This document shows, piece by piece, positions 16,130 to 25,242 of a stretch of 64,000 nt of DNA. Every line of letters starts with the position of its first letter. The stretch's first letter is position 1. This DNA comes from Rhodovulum euryhalinum (GTDB lineage Bacteria; Pseudomonadota; Alphaproteobacteria; Rhodobacterales; Rhodobacteraceae): NCBI RefSeq assembly GCF_004342445.1, contig NZ_SLWW01000004.1:186001-250000 (forward strand), written 5' to 3'. Both the position numbers and the translations under genes were made by a program. A model generated the notes under the pieces. The model did no database searches and had not been told where the DNA came from. It saw only the letters and a program-made list of their open reading frames with translations.

Positions 16130-18073
16130 ATGTTCAGGAAAATTCTCATAGCCAACCGCGGCGAGATCGCCTGCCGGATCATCGAGACGGCGCACCGCAT
16201 GGGCATCGCCACCGTCGCCGTCCATTCCGAGGCCGACGCGCTGTCCCGCCACGTGGCGATGGCCGACGAGGCCGTGCCGATCGGCGCCGCCCCGCCCGCC
16301 GACAGCTACCTGCGCGCCGACCGGATCATATCCGCCGCGCGCGCCACCGGGGCGCAGGCGATCCACCCGGGCTACGGCTTCCTGTCGGAAAACCCCGATT
16401 TCGTGGACGCCGTGGACCGGGCGGGCCTGACCTTCATCGGCCCCTCGGCGGACGCGATCCGCGCGATGGGCCTCAAGGACGCGGCCAAGGCGCTGATGGA
16501 AAAGGTCGGCGTGCCCGTGGTGCCCGGCTATCATGGTGCCAACCAGGACGATGCCCATCTCGAAGGTGCCGCCGAGGCGATCGGTTACCCCGTGCTCATC
16601 AAGGCCGTTGCGGGCGGCGGCGGCAAGGGGATGCGCAAGGTCACCCGCGCCGCCGATTTCGCCGCCGCGCTGGCCTCGGCCCGGTCCGAGGCGCGCAATG
16701 CCTTCGGCAACGACGCCGTCCTGATCGAGAAATACATCGAGCAACCCCGCCATATCGAGGTGCAGGTCTTCGGCGACGGCACGAACGCGGTCCACCTCTA
16801 CGAACGCGATTGTTCGCTGCAGCGCCGCCACCAGAAGGTCATCGAAGAGGCCCCCGCGCCGGGCATGACGCCCGAGATGCGCGCGGCGATGGGCGACGCG
16901 GCGGTGCGCGCGGCCACGGCCATCGGCTACAAGGGCGCGGGCACCATCGAGTTCATCGTCGACGGATCGCAGGGGCTTCATCCCGACCGGTTCTGGTTCA
17001 TGGAGATGAACACGCGCCTTCAGGTCGAGCATCCCGTGACCGAGGCCGTCACCGGCCTCGACCTCGTCGAATGGCAGTTGCGCGTCGCCGCGGGCGAGGG
17101 GCTGCCCCTGACGCAGGACCAGATCCCGCTGAACGGCCATGCCTTCGAGGCGCGGCTTTACGCCGAGGACGTGCCCGCGGGCTTCCTGCCCGCCACCGGG
17201 CGGCTTGCCCATCTGGCGTTTCCGCCCGGCATCCGTGCCGATACCGGCGTGCGCACCGGCGACGCGATCAGCCCGTTTTACGACCCGATGATCGCCAAGG
17301 TCATCACCCACGGCCCCACCCGCGCGGTGGCGCTGAACCGGCTGGCGCGCGCGCTGGAAGAGACAGAGGTCGCAGGCACGGTGACGAACCTTGCCTTCCT
17401 CGGCCGGCTGGCCCGGCACGAGGGCTTCGCGCGCGGCGAGGTCGACACCGGCCTGATCGAGCGCGACCTTGCGGCGCTGACCGAGGCCGAGGGACCGTCG
17501 CTTGCCGTCCAGGCCGCCGCGATCCTCGAGGCCGCGGCGCTGCCCGAGGGGCCGCTGTCGGGCTTTGCCCTCTGGGCGCCCCTGCGGCGCACGGTGACGC
17601 TCGCCCATGGCGGCGACGAGGTGACGGGCGTGGTGTTGGCCGAAGGCCCGGGCCGCGCCCATGTCGAGATCGCGGGCGAGACCCTCGAAGCCCATCGCGA
17701 CGCGGGCGGCTGGCGCATCGCCGGGATCTCGCCCGGCCGCGTGATCCGCGCGGGCGGCGCGATCCATGTCTTCGCCGGGGCCGCGGGCACGTTCTCCTTC
17801 GCCCCGCTCGATCCGCTCGACCGGGCGGCCGCGGCGCATGCCCATTCCGGCGTGATCGAGGCGCCGATGCCCGGGCTCGTCAAGGCGGTGATGGTGGGCG
17901 CGGGCGATACGGTGGTGGCGGGCCAGCCGCTGGCCATCCTCGAGGCGATGAAGATGGAACACACGCTGGCCGCCCCCCGCGACGGGGTGGTGGCCGAGGT
18001 CATGGTCGAGCCCGGCACCCAGGTCGAGCCCCACGCGCCCCTGATCCGTCTGGAAGAGGAGCAGGCCCCATGA
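16130..18073 (+). CDS. mccA: 3-methylcrotonyl-CoA carboxylase, biotin-containing (alpha) subunit
   Basis: This 647-residue ATP-dependent subunit combines biotin carboxylase, a linker and a biotin carrier domain. The N-terminal half shows ANRGEIACRI, the glycine-rich ATP loop AVAGGGGKGMR (about 160-170), and EMNTRLQVEHPVTE with the catalytic Glu and Arg. The C-terminal EAMKMEHTL carries the biotinyl Lys608. Length is typical for MCC alpha. BirA encoded at 39222 is the likely biotin ligase. The stop overlaps the next gene as ATGA. Confidence 0.95.
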   Translation: MFRKILIANRGEIACRIIETAHRMGIATVAVHSEADALSRHVAMADEAVPIGAAPPADSYLRADRIISAARATGAQAIHPGYGFLSENPDFVDAVDRAGLTFIGPSADAIRAMGLKDAAKALMEKVGVPVVPGYHGANQDDAHLEGAAEAIGYPVLIKAVAGGGGKGMRKVTRAADFAAALASARSEARNAFGNDAVLIEKYIEQPRHIEVQVFGDGTNAVHLYERDCSLQRRHQKVIEEAPAPGMTPEMRAAMGDAAVRAATAIGYKGAGTIEFIVDGSQGLHPDRFWFMEMNTRLQVEHPVTEAVTGLDLVEWQLRVAAGEGLPLTQDQIPLNGHAFEARLYAEDVPAGFLPATGRLAHLAFPPGIRADTGVRTGDAISPFYDPMIAKVITHGPTRAVALNRLARALEETEVAGTVTNLAFLGRLARHEGFARGEVDTGLIERDLAALTEAEGPSLAVQAAAILEAAALPEGPLSGFALWAPLRRTVTLAHGGDEVTGVVLAEGPGRAHVEIAGETLEAHRDAGGWRIAGISPGRVIRAGGAIHVFAGAAGTFSFAPLDPLDRAAAAHAHSGVIEAPMPGLVKAVMVGAGDTVVAGQPLAILEAMKMEHTLAAPRDGVVAEVMVEPGTQVEPHAPLIRLEEEQAP

Positions 18074-18729
18074 TCCGCCTGCACCATTGTCCGCAGGCGC
18101 GATCGTTCCGCACCCTTTGGCTGCTGCACGAGATGGGGCTGGAGTTCGAGATCCGGTCCTACTCCTTCTTCGACAAGTCGCTCAGGCACCCGGATTACCT
18201 GGCGCTCTCGCCCGCGGGCCGGGTGCCCGCGCTGGAGATCGACGGGCGGGTGCTGTTCGAGTCGGGCGCGATCACCGAATACCTGGTGGAAACCCGGCCC
18301 GACTGTGGGCTGGGGCGGTTCCCGGGCAATCCCGACCGTGCCGACTGGCTGGAATGGCTGCATTTCGCGGAAACCATCGGCCAGCACCTCGCCAGTCTGA
18401 CCCAGCAGCATATCGCCCTGCGCGAGGACTGGATGCGCAGCCCCACGGTGATGCGGCTCGAGGCCAAGCGGCTCGAAAAGGCGCTGGAGGTGGTCGACCG
18501 GGCCATCGAAGGGCGCGACTGGCTGCTGCCTTCGGGGTTCTCGGCGGTGGATACCAATGTGGGCTACGGCGTGATGATCGCGCGGCGTTTCGTTCCCGCA
18601 GAACTGCTGCCCGGCGTGGATGCCTATTACCGCAGGCTCGCGGAACGGGCCGCGTTCCAGCGGGCGATGGCCGAGGATGGCACGCCCGAGATTTACAAAC
18701 GCGAGTTCTACGAGGTGCCCGATGGGTGA
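18070..18729 (+). CDS. glutathione S-transferase family protein
   Basis: The product is 219 residues: an N-terminal thioredoxin-like domain with LHHCPQARSFRTLWLLHEMG at the glutathione site and GRVPALEIDG plus the ESGAI motif binding the gamma-glutamyl part, then an all-helical C-terminal domain. The candidate active residue is the Ser/Cys in the CPQARS loop. It overlaps mccA by 4 bases and the HMG-CoA lyase gene by 8, so it is co-translated within the leucine pathway. It may detoxify reactive unsaturated acyl intermediates, but that is inference; the substrate is unknown. Confidence 0.88.
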   Translation: MIRLHHCPQARSFRTLWLLHEMGLEFEIRSYSFFDKSLRHPDYLALSPAGRVPALEIDGRVLFESGAITEYLVETRPDCGLGRFPGNPDRADWLEWLHFAETIGQHLASLTQQHIALREDWMRSPTVMRLEAKRLEKALEVVDRAIEGRDWLLPSGFSAVDTNVGYGVMIARRFVPAELLPGVDAYYRRLAERAAFQRAMAEDGTPEIYKREFYEVPDG

Positions 18730-19597
18730 GCGCGTCGAGATCTTCGAGGTCGGACCCCGCGACGGGTTGCAGAACGAGAAACGCCCGATCCCCACGGCCG
18801 AGAAGATCGCGCTGATCGACATGCTGTCGCGCGCGGGGTTCGCCCGGATCGAGGTGGCCAGCTTCGTCAGCCCGAAATGGGTGCCGCAGATGGCCGATGC
18901 GGCCCAGGTGCTGGCGGGGATCACGCGGGCGCCGGGGGTCCGCTACGCCGCGCTGACGCCGAACCTGAAGGGCTACGAGGGGGCCAGGGACGCAGGGGCC
19001 GACGAGATCGCGATCTTCGGGGCGGCCTCCGAAGGCTTCAGCCGGGCCAACATCAACGCCTCGATCGCCGAAAGCCTCGAACGCTTCGCCCCGGTGGCCG
19101 CGGCGGCGCGGGCCGACGGGACGCCCATGCGCGGCTACATCTCGTGCGTGACCGACTGCCCCTATGACGGGCCGACCCCACCGGCCAGGGTCGCTGCGGT
19201 GGCCGAAAGCCTGCTGGCGCTCGGCTGCTACGAGATCAGTCTTGGCGACACGATCGGGCAGGGCACGCCCGAATCCGTCACCGCGATGCTGCGGGCGGTG
19301 CTGGACGTCGCGCCCCCCGACCGGCTGGCTGGGCATTTCCACGACACCGCGGGGCGGGCGCTGACAAATATCGAGGCGTCGCTGGCGCTGGGGCTGAGGG
19401 TGTTCGACGCCGCGGTGGGCGGGCTGGGCGGTTGCCCCTATGCCAGGGGGGCGACGGGCAATGTCGCGACCGAGGCGGTGGCGGCGCGGCTGGCCGAACT
19501 TGGTTACGAGACAGGACTTGATCTGGCGGTGATCGACGCGGCGGCGGCGATGGCGCGGGCAATGCGGACGGGCGGGGAAGGCGGGCACCATGCGTGA
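18722..19597 (+). CDS. mvaB: hydroxymethylglutaryl-CoA lyase
   Basis: This 291-residue TIM-barrel enzyme splits 3-hydroxy-3-methylglutaryl-CoA into acetyl-CoA and acetoacetate, the last step of leucine breakdown. The HMGL-type signature is clear: EVGPRDGLQNEK near residue 9 (metal ligand and catalytic Arg), SLGDTIGQGTP, HFHDTAGRAL with metal-binding His residues, and the catalytic Cys in GGLGGCPYA. The start at 18722 overlaps the GST gene; 8 bases of its 3' end overlap the hydratase gene. Confidence 0.95.
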   Translation: MGERVEIFEVGPRDGLQNEKRPIPTAEKIALIDMLSRAGFARIEVASFVSPKWVPQMADAAQVLAGITRAPGVRYAALTPNLKGYEGARDAGADEIAIFGAASEGFSRANINASIAESLERFAPVAAAARADGTPMRGYISCVTDCPYDGPTPPARVAAVAESLLALGCYEISLGDTIGQGTPESVTAMLRAVLDVAPPDRLAGHFHDTAGRALTNIEASLALGLRVFDAAVGGLGGCPYARGATGNVATEAVAARLAELGYETGLDLAVIDAAAAMARAMRTGGEGGHHA

Positions 19598-20384
19598 GGA
19601 ACTGGGAATCGCGATCGACGGTCGGGGCGTCGCACGACTGACGCTGAACCGTGTGGACAAGCACAATGCGCTGTCCGAAAGCCTGATCGCGGCGCTGCAT
19701 GCGGCGGCCGGCCGGCTGGGCGCGGACCCGGGCGTGCGCGTCGTGGTGCTGACCGGAAACGGTGCCAGCTTTTGCGCGGGCGGCGATCTGGGCTGGATGC
19801 AGGCGCAGATGGAGGCCGACGCCGAGACCCGCGCCGCGGCCGCGCGCCGGCTGGCCGCGATGCTGGGCGCGCTCAACACCCTGCCCAAGCCGTTGATCGG
19901 CCGGGTACAGGGGCAGGCCTTTGGCGGCGGCGTGGGGCTGATCTCGGTTTGCGACGTGGCGGTGGGGGTGAACACCGCGCGGTTCGCGCTGACCGAGACG
20001 CGGCTGGGGCTGATCCCGGCCACCATCGGGCCCTATGTCAGCGCGCGCCTTGGCGAGGCCGCGTCGCGGCGGGTGTTCCTGTCGGGGCGGCGCTTTGACG
20101 CGGGCGAGGCGGTTCAGCTTGGACTGCTGGCCCGCGCGGTGCCCGAATCCGAACTCGACGCCGCGACCGAGGCCGAGGTCGCGCCCTTCCTTGCCTGCGC
20201 GCCGGGCGCGGTTGCGCGCGCCAAGGCGCAGTTGCGCGCGATCGGTCCGCGCATTGACGAAGATGTGATCGAGGACAGTATCCGCCGCCTGGTTGCCGCT
20301 TGGGAAAGCGACGAGGCCAGCGAGGGAATCGCGGCCTTCTTCGATCGCCGCAAGCCCCGCTGGGCCACCGGCGAGGGCGCCTGA
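19590..20384 (+). CDS. liuC: methylglutaconyl-CoA hydratase (enoyl-CoA hydratase family)
   Basis: The 264-residue crotonase-fold protein is probably the 3-methylglutaconyl-CoA hydratase that links MCC to HMG-CoA lyase. Oxyanion-hole segments SFCAGGDLGWM (about 56-66) and GQAFGGGVGL (about 108-117) are present, and TETRLGLIPATIGPYV contains the likely catalytic Glu. The assignment to this substrate comes from its position as last gene of the leucine cluster. A hairpin 42 bases after its stop probably ends the transcript. Confidence 0.88.
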   Translation: MREELGIAIDGRGVARLTLNRVDKHNALSESLIAALHAAAGRLGADPGVRVVVLTGNGASFCAGGDLGWMQAQMEADAETRAAAARRLAAMLGALNTLPKPLIGRVQGQAFGGGVGLISVCDVAVGVNTARFALTETRLGLIPATIGPYVSARLGEAASRRVFLSGRRFDAGEAVQLGLLARAVPESELDAATEAEVAPFLACAPGAVARAKAQLRAIGPRIDEDVIEDSIRRLVAAWESDEASEGIAAFFDRRKPRWATGEGA

Positions 20385-20425
20385 CGGGCGCCCCAACCCC
20401 CGGAAACAACTTAAGACTTTCCCGG

Positions 20426-20448
20426 AAACCCCTTGATTGAAAGGGTTT
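20426..20448 (+). terminator. terminator-like hairpin after the leucine cluster
   Basis: AAACCCCTT pairs with AAAGGGTTT around GATTG with one mismatch and is followed by TA. It lies at the start of the 253-base spacer (20385-20637) that separates the leucine cluster from nuoA. Confidence 0.5.
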
Positions 20449-20548
20449 TACATCGCTGCGTCATTCCGGCGCGTTTTCAATGCGCACGACTGTATACATT
20501 TCCATCCGGCCGCGATAACAGAGGGGCCGACGGAGGGGGCGGCCTTTG

Positions 20549-20577
20549 TTGACCCGCCCCCGGAGGCCCGGTTAACG
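20549..20577 (+). promoter_or_regulatory. candidate nuo operon promoter
   Basis: TTGACC at 20549-20554 with a 17-base spacer leads to TTAACG at 20572-20577, a reasonable -35 and weak -10, about 60 bases before nuoA. The spacer holds no other credible gene and must contain the operon promoter somewhere. Confidence 0.35.
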
Positions 20578-20637
20578 TCGGTGTGGAAAACAAGCGCATC
20601 AGATGCAGGAATGCGCGGCAACCAAAGGGAGAACCCG

Positions 20638-21003
20638 GTGGAAGTGCTTTTGAGCGACTACCTTCCCATCGCGATCTTCTTCGGCATGGCGATCGGCCTT
20701 GGCCTGTTGCTCATGCTGTCGGCGGTGGTGATCGCGGTGCGCAATCCAGATCCCGAGAAGCTTTCGGCCTATGAATGTGGGTTCAACGCCTTCGACGATG
20801 CGCGGATGACCTTCGACGTGCGATTCTACCTGGTGGCGATCCTGTTCATCATCTTCGACCTGGAAATCGCCTTCCTGTTCCCCTGGGCGGTGTCCTTCGG
20901 CGCGATGGGCATGGTGGGCTTCTGGTCGATGATGGTGTTCCTTGCCGTGCTGACCGTCGGCTTTGCCTATGAATGGAAGAAGGGGGCGCTGGAATGGGCG
21001 TGA
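20638..21003 (+). CDS. nuoA: NADH-quinone oxidoreductase subunit A
   Basis: NuoA (121 residues, Nqo7-like) is a small membrane subunit of complex I with three transmembrane helices and the conserved loop [21 protein letters not shown] (in part: [12 protein letters not shown]), which contributes to the quinone cavity. The GTG at 20638 is chosen because AAAGGGAG sits 6 bases upstream and the resulting N-terminus matches Paracoccus in length. The end overlaps nuoB by 10 bases. Confidence 0.95.
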   Translation: MEVLLSDYLPIAIFFGMAIGLGLLLMLSAVVIAVRNPDPEKLSAYECGFNAFDDARMTFDVRFYLVAILFIIFDLEIAFLFPWAVSFGAMGMVGFWSMMVFLAVLTVGFAYEWKKGALEWA

Positions 21004-21527
21004 CGACCAACCCCACGACCGCCGGGCCCGACCCCGAGCATGCGACCCAGGCGCTGAACGCCGAGTTGCAGGACAAGGGGTTCCTCGTCACCTCGACGGC
21101 GGACATCATCAACTGGGCGCGCACCGGGTCGTTGCACTGGATGACCTTTGGCCTCGCCTGCTGCGCGGTCGAGATGATGCATACCTCGATGCCGCGCTAT
21201 GACCTCGAACGCTTCGGCACCGCGCCGCGCGCCAGCCCGCGCCAGTCGGACCTGATGATCGTCGCCGGCACGCTGACCAACAAGATGGCGCCGGCGCTGC
21301 GCAAGGTCTACGACCAGATGCCGGAGCCGCGCTATGTGATCTCGATGGGGTCCTGTGCCAATGGCGGCGGCTATTACCACTACAGCTATTCGGTGGTGCG
21401 GGGCTGTGACCGGATCGTGCCCGTGGACATCTACGTGCCGGGCTGCCCCCCGACCGCCGAGGCGCTGCTTTACGGCATCCTGCAGCTTCAGCGGAAGATC
21501 CGCCGCACCGGGACGATCGTGCGATGA
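20994..21527 (+). CDS. nuoB: NADH-quinone oxidoreductase subunit B
   Basis: NuoB (177 residues) carries the terminal [4Fe-4S] cluster N2 that reduces ubiquinone. All four ligand cysteines are present: the tandem Cys56-Cys57 in GLACCAVE, Cys121 in MGSCANGGG and Cys151 in VPGCPPTAE. It belongs to the peripheral arm at the membrane junction, together with NuoCD and NuoI. It starts inside the 3' end of nuoA. Confidence 0.97.
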   Translation: MGVTTNPTTAGPDPEHATQALNAELQDKGFLVTSTADIINWARTGSLHWMTFGLACCAVEMMHTSMPRYDLERFGTAPRASPRQSDLMIVAGTLTNKMAPALRKVYDQMPEPRYVISMGSCANGGGYYHYSYSVVRGCDRIVPVDIYVPGCPPTAEALLYGILQLQRKIRRTGTIVR

Positions 21528-21661
21528 CGGGCACCGACGTGACTTGGTCACATACTTTCGCCGCGGCCCCGGCCCAGAAGGGTGCGGCGCGGCGGCGACC
21601 GGCACCCCTGCGGGGGCGCGCGGCCGGCTGCTGCGCCAAGGGAGGAACATGCCATGGATGA
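21524..21661 (+). other. possible 45-codon ORF bridging nuoB and nuoC
   Basis: An ATG overlaps the nuoB stop (ATGA) and opens 45 codons that end with TGA just inside nuoC. The predicted peptide is Ala/Arg-rich with Cys-Cys and shows no motif. The 126-base spacer also contains GTGAC-TTG-GTCAC (21539-21551). Frames this long arise by chance at this GC content, so coding status is doubtful. Confidence 0.2.
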
Positions 21662-22265
21662 CGCGCTCCGCGAACTCGGGCGGTATGTCGAGGCCCGCCG
21701 GCCCGATTGCGTGATCTCGTGGGAGGTGGCGCATGGCGAGTTGAATGTCACCGCCGCGCCCGCCGCGATTGTGGGGCTGACGGAATTCCTGCGCGCGGAT
21801 CCCACCTGCCGGTTCTCGTCGCTGGTCGATATCACCGCCGTCGACTACCCCGAGCGCGAGGCGCGCTTCGACGTGGTCTACCACTTCCTGTCGATGTACC
21901 AGAACCAGCGCATCCGGGTGAAATGCGCCGTCCGCGAGGACGAGATGATCCCCTCCATCGCGTCGGTCCATCCCTCGGCCAACTGGTTCGAGCGCGAGGT
22001 GTTCGACATGTTCGGCATCATCTTCTCGGGCCATCCGGACCTGCGCCGCATCCTGACCGATTACGGCTTTCGCGGGCATCCGCTGCGCAAGGACTTCCCG
22101 ACCACCGGCTATACCGAGGTGCGCTATTCCGAGGCGCAGAAGCGGGTGGTCTACGAACCCGTCCGGCTGACCCAGGAATACCGCCAGTTCGACTTCATGA
22201 GCCCGTGGGAGGGCGCCGACTACATCCTGCCCGGCGACGACAAGGCCGCGGGCGGCAGGGGGTAG
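21654..22265 (+). CDS. nuoC: NADH-quinone oxidoreductase subunit C
   Basis: NuoC (203 residues, 30-kDa subunit) is part of the peripheral arm next to NuoD; it is a separate gene here, not a nuoCD fusion. The signature [22 protein letters not shown] region is present around residue 112 ([10 protein letters not shown]), followed by [20 protein letters not shown] ends 7 bases before the ATG at 21654, which supports that start. The unexpected neighbour 4 bases downstream is a sulfotransferase instead of nuoD. Confidence 0.96.
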   Translation: MDDALRELGRYVEARRPDCVISWEVAHGELNVTAAPAAIVGLTEFLRADPTCRFSSLVDITAVDYPEREARFDVVYHFLSMYQNQRIRVKCAVREDEMIPSIASVHPSANWFEREVFDMFGIIFSGHPDLRRILTDYGFRGHPLRKDFPTTGYTEVRYSEAQKRVVYEPVRLTQEYRQFDFMSPWEGADYILPGDDKAAGGRG

Positions 22266-22269
22266 GGCA

Positions 22270-23145
22270 ATGTCGAACGAGGCGACCCTTCTATTCGGTG
22301 TCGGGGCCACCAAGGCGGGCACCACCTGGCTGCACCGGTACCTGGCCGGTCACCCCGACTGCCATCTGCGCTCGATCAAGGAGCTGCACTATTTCGATGC
22401 CCTGGAGGAGGGTCGGGTGACGCGCGTGCGGGAGGAGCTCGACGAAGAGCGGGCCCGCCTCGCCGCGCGTCCCGTTCCAGCCAACCGCGCCCGGGCCGAG
22501 GCGCGGGCGAACCGGATCGGCGATCTGGCCGACTGGTCGGCGGCGCTGGCCGATGGCAGCGAGGCCGCCTATCTCGACTACCTGTCGAACGGGCGCGGCA
22601 CACGCCGCCTGGTCGCCGATATCACGCCCGCCTATGCCCTGCTGCCGGTGGCGCGGCTGAAACGGATGGCCGCCATGGCGTCCGATGTGCGCTTTATCTA
22701 TCTGTTGCGCGATCCGGTCGACCGGCTGTGGAGCCATGTGCGGATGATCGCGCGCACCCGCGCGAATCCGGGCGAGGCGATCGGCCCGCGGGCCGGCCGC
22801 ATCCTTGCGCGCGTGCTGGCGGGCGAAGAGACCCATATCGCCAAACGCGGCGACTACTGCGCGGTGCTGACCCGGCTCTGGGCGGCGGTCGACCCGACGC
22901 GGCTGTGCCTGTCGTTCTACGAGGAACTGTTCTCGCAGGCGTCCGTCGACCGGCTGTGTGCGTTTCTCGGGATCGCGGCGGTGCCGGCCGAGTTCAGCGT
23001 GCGCGTCCATGCCGGGGTTCCCGTGCCGATGAGCCGCGACCAGCGCCGGGCGGCGGCCGAATGGCTGGCGCCGCAATACGATTTCGTGGCCGAACGGCTG
23101 GGGCGCGTGCCCGCCGTCTGGCAATCGCATCGCGTGGGGGTGTGA
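22270..23145 (+). CDS. sulfotransferase inserted between nuoC and nuoD
   Basis: This 291-residue protein has the PAPS-dependent sulfotransferase fold: the 5'-phosphosulfate loop [14 protein letters not shown] near residue 13 and the 3'-phosphate site [13 protein letters not shown] around 141. It is a cytosolic type without signal peptide or membrane segment, resembling the bacterial proteins that sulfate lipids, sugars or peptides; the acceptor is unknown. It sits 4 bases after nuoC and 1 base before nuoD, so it is transcribed and probably translated with complex I. Base composition is like its neighbours. No sulfate-activation gene is in the window. Confidence 0.88.
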   Translation: MSNEATLLFGVGATKAGTTWLHRYLAGHPDCHLRSIKELHYFDALEEGRVTRVREELDEERARLAARPVPANRARAEARANRIGDLADWSAALADGSEAAYLDYLSNGRGTRRLVADITPAYALLPVARLKRMAAMASDVRFIYLLRDPVDRLWSHVRMIARTRANPGEAIGPRAGRILARVLAGEETHIAKRGDYCAVLTRLWAAVDPTRLCLSFYEELFSQASVDRLCAFLGIAAVPAEFSVRVHAGVPVPMSRDQRRAAAEWLAPQYDFVAERLGRVPAVWQSHRVGV

Positions 23146-23146
23146 G

Positions 23147-24358
23147 ATGAAGGACAACGCCTTCAACGACGCGCGGACGGGCGAACAGCGGATCCGCAAC
23201 TTCAACATCAACTTCGGACCGCAACATCCTGCTGCGCATGGTGTTCTTCGGCTGGTTCTGGAACTGGACGGCGAGATCGTGGAACGCGCCGATCCGCATA
23301 TCGGGCTGCTGCACCGCGGCACCGAAAAGCTGATGGAAAGCCGCACCTACCTGCAGAACCTGCCCTATTTCGACCGGCTGGATTACGTCGCGCCGATGAA
23401 CCAGGAACATGCCTGGTGCCTGGCCATCGAGAAGCTGACGGGCACGCCGGTGCCGCGCCGGGCACAGTTGATCCGGGTGCTCTATTCGGAAATCGGGCGG
23501 GTGCTGAACCACCTGCTGAACGTCACCACGCAGGCGATGGACGTGGGCGCGCTGACGCCGCCGCTCTGGGGCTTCGAGGAACGCGAAAAGCTGATGGTGT
23601 TCTACGAGCGCGCCTGCGGGGCCCGGCTGCATGCGGCCTATTTCCGGCCCGGCGGCGTGCATGTGGACCTGCCGCCCGACCTGGTCGAGGATATCGACGC
23701 CTGGGCCGAGGCCTTTCCGCAGGTGATCGACGACATCGACGGGCTCTTGACCGAGAACCGCATCTTCAAGCAGCGCAACGTCGATATCGGCGTCGTCAGC
23801 CCGCAAGAGGTGCTGGACTGGGGCTTTTCGGGGGTGATGGTACGCGGCTCGGGCATGGCCTGGGACCTGCGCCGGTCGCAGCCCTATGAATGTTACGACG
23901 AGTTCGAGTTCCAGGTGCCCATCGGCAGGAACGGCGACTGCTACGACCGCTACCTGGTGCGGATGGAAGAGATGCGCCAGTCGACCCACATCATCCGCCA
24001 GTGCTGCGAGAAGCTGCGCCATGAAAAGGGCGAAGTGCTGAATCGCGGCAAGATCGCGCCGCCGAAACGGGCCGACATGAAGACCTCGATGGAGGCGCTG
24101 ATCCATCACTTCAAGCTGTATACCGAGGGCTTCCACGTCCCCGCGGGCGAGGTCTATGCCGCGGTCGAGGCGCCGAAGGGCGAGTTCGGCGTCTACCTGG
24201 TGGCCGATGGCACCAACAAGCCCTACCGCGCCAAGCTGCGCGCACCCGGCTTTCTGCACCTGCAGGCGATGGACCACATCACCCGCGGCCACCAACTGGC
24301 CGACGTGGCGGCGATCATCGGCACGATGGACGTGGTGTTCGGGGAGATCGACCGGTGA
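23147..24358 (+). CDS. nuoD: NADH-quinone oxidoreductase subunit D
   Basis: NuoD (403 residues, 49-kDa subunit) forms the quinone-binding pocket with NuoB. Conserved elements are [15 protein letters not shown] at the N-terminus with the quinone-site His, [15 protein letters not shown], and the C-terminal RAPGFLHL and DVVFGEIDR that place an Arg/Asp at the pocket. It is homologous to the NiFe-hydrogenase large subunit but lacks the metal-binding cysteines. The start lies 1 base after the sulfotransferase stop. Confidence 0.97.
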   Translation: MKDNAFNDARTGEQRIRNFNINFGPQHPAAHGVLRLVLELDGEIVERADPHIGLLHRGTEKLMESRTYLQNLPYFDRLDYVAPMNQEHAWCLAIEKLTGTPVPRRAQLIRVLYSEIGRVLNHLLNVTTQAMDVGALTPPLWGFEEREKLMVFYERACGARLHAAYFRPGGVHVDLPPDLVEDIDAWAEAFPQVIDDIDGLLTENRIFKQRNVDIGVVSPQEVLDWGFSGVMVRGSGMAWDLRRSQPYECYDEFEFQVPIGRNGDCYDRYLVRMEEMRQSTHIIRQCCEKLRHEKGEVLNRGKIAPPKRADMKTSMEALIHHFKLYTEGFHVPAGEVYAAVEAPKGEFGVYLVADGTNKPYRAKLRAPGFLHLQAMDHITRGHQLADVAAIIGTMDVVFGEIDR

Positions 24359-24453
24359 GTTTCCTCGGCGCCATGCCAGATTTCCGTGGGTCGCACCGCT
24401 GTGAGGCCAGCGAAATGTTTCCTGTTTCCGGAGGTATCGCAAGTCGATGCTGA
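24355..24453 (+). other. possible 32-codon ORF bridging nuoD and nuoE
   Basis: A GTG overlapping the nuoD stop (GTGA) opens 32 codons that end with TGA inside nuoE. It fills the 88-base spacer exactly. The predicted peptide has two cysteines and no recognisable motif, and I see no good ribosome-binding site. A chance open frame is possible. Confidence 0.2.
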
Positions 24454-25193
24454 GACGACTTCACCCCGACCAACCCGACAGCTTCGCCTTTACACCGGCC
24501 AACCGGGCCTGGGCCGAGGCGCAGATGACCAAGTATCCGCCGGGCCGGCAGGCCAGCGCGATCATCCCGCTGCTGTGGCGCGCGCAGGAGCAGGAGGGCT
24601 GGCTGAGCCGGCCCGCCATCGAACATGTGGCCGACATGCTGGGCATGGCGCATATCCGCGCGCTCGAGGTGGCGACGTTCTACTTCATGTTCCAGCTTGC
24701 CCCGGTGGGGTCGGTGGCCCATGTGCAGATCTGCGGCACGACGTCCTGCCTGATCTGCGGCGCCGAGGATCTGATCGGGGTCTGCAAGGACAGGATCGCC
24801 GCGGCGCCCTTTACCCTGTCGACCGATGGCAGGTTCAGCTGGGAAGAGGTCGAGTGCCTGGGCGCCTGTTCGAACGCGCCGATGGCGCAGATCGGCAAGG
24901 ATTACTACGAGGATCTGACGGCCGACCGGCTGGCGTGGATTCTCGACGAACTGGCGGCGGGCCGGGTGCCCGCGCCGGGGCCGCAGAACGGCCGCTTCGC
25001 GTCTGAACCCAAGGGCGGGCCGACCAGCCTGACCGGGCAGGGCGGACGCAAGATGGCGCACAATGCCTCGGTCGCCCTGGCCACCACGATCGGCGACACG
25101 GTCAAGCGGATCGACGGCACCGAGGTGCCGCTGCTGACCCCCTGGCGGCGCGCGGGGGCTGCGGCGGAAGAGGTCAAGACAGAGGGCGGCTGA
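24447..25193 (+). CDS. nuoE: NADH-quinone oxidoreductase subunit E
   Basis: NuoE (248 residues, 24-kDa subunit) carries the [2Fe-2S] cluster N1a in the NADH module. Ligands are Cys96 and Cys101 ([10 protein letters not shown]) and Cys137 and Cys141 (ECLGAC), and the thioredoxin-like fold ends near residue 165. A low-complexity tail of about 80 residues follows, which in some relatives continues into a helix-hairpin-helix domain; here that domain is encoded by the next gene. GGAGGT 11 bases upstream supports the start. Confidence 0.96.
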   Translation: MLRRLHPDQPDSFAFTPANRAWAEAQMTKYPPGRQASAIIPLLWRAQEQEGWLSRPAIEHVADMLGMAHIRALEVATFYFMFQLAPVGSVAHVQICGTTSCLICGAEDLIGVCKDRIAAAPFTLSTDGRFSWEEVECLGACSNAPMAQIGKDYYEDLTADRLAWILDELAAGRVPAPGPQNGRFASEPKGGPTSLTGQGGRKMAHNASVALATTIGDTVKRIDGTEVPLLTPWRRAGAAAEEVKTEGG

Positions 25194-25242
25194 CGCGTTA
25201 CAAAGGGCGTCGGATGAATAACCGTCGAAGCGGAGACAAGAG

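Noticed and set aside
20431-20440. TTGATTGAAA as an FNR-type site before nuoA
   Set aside because: The second half ATCAA is missing and the bases belong to the terminator-like hairpin.
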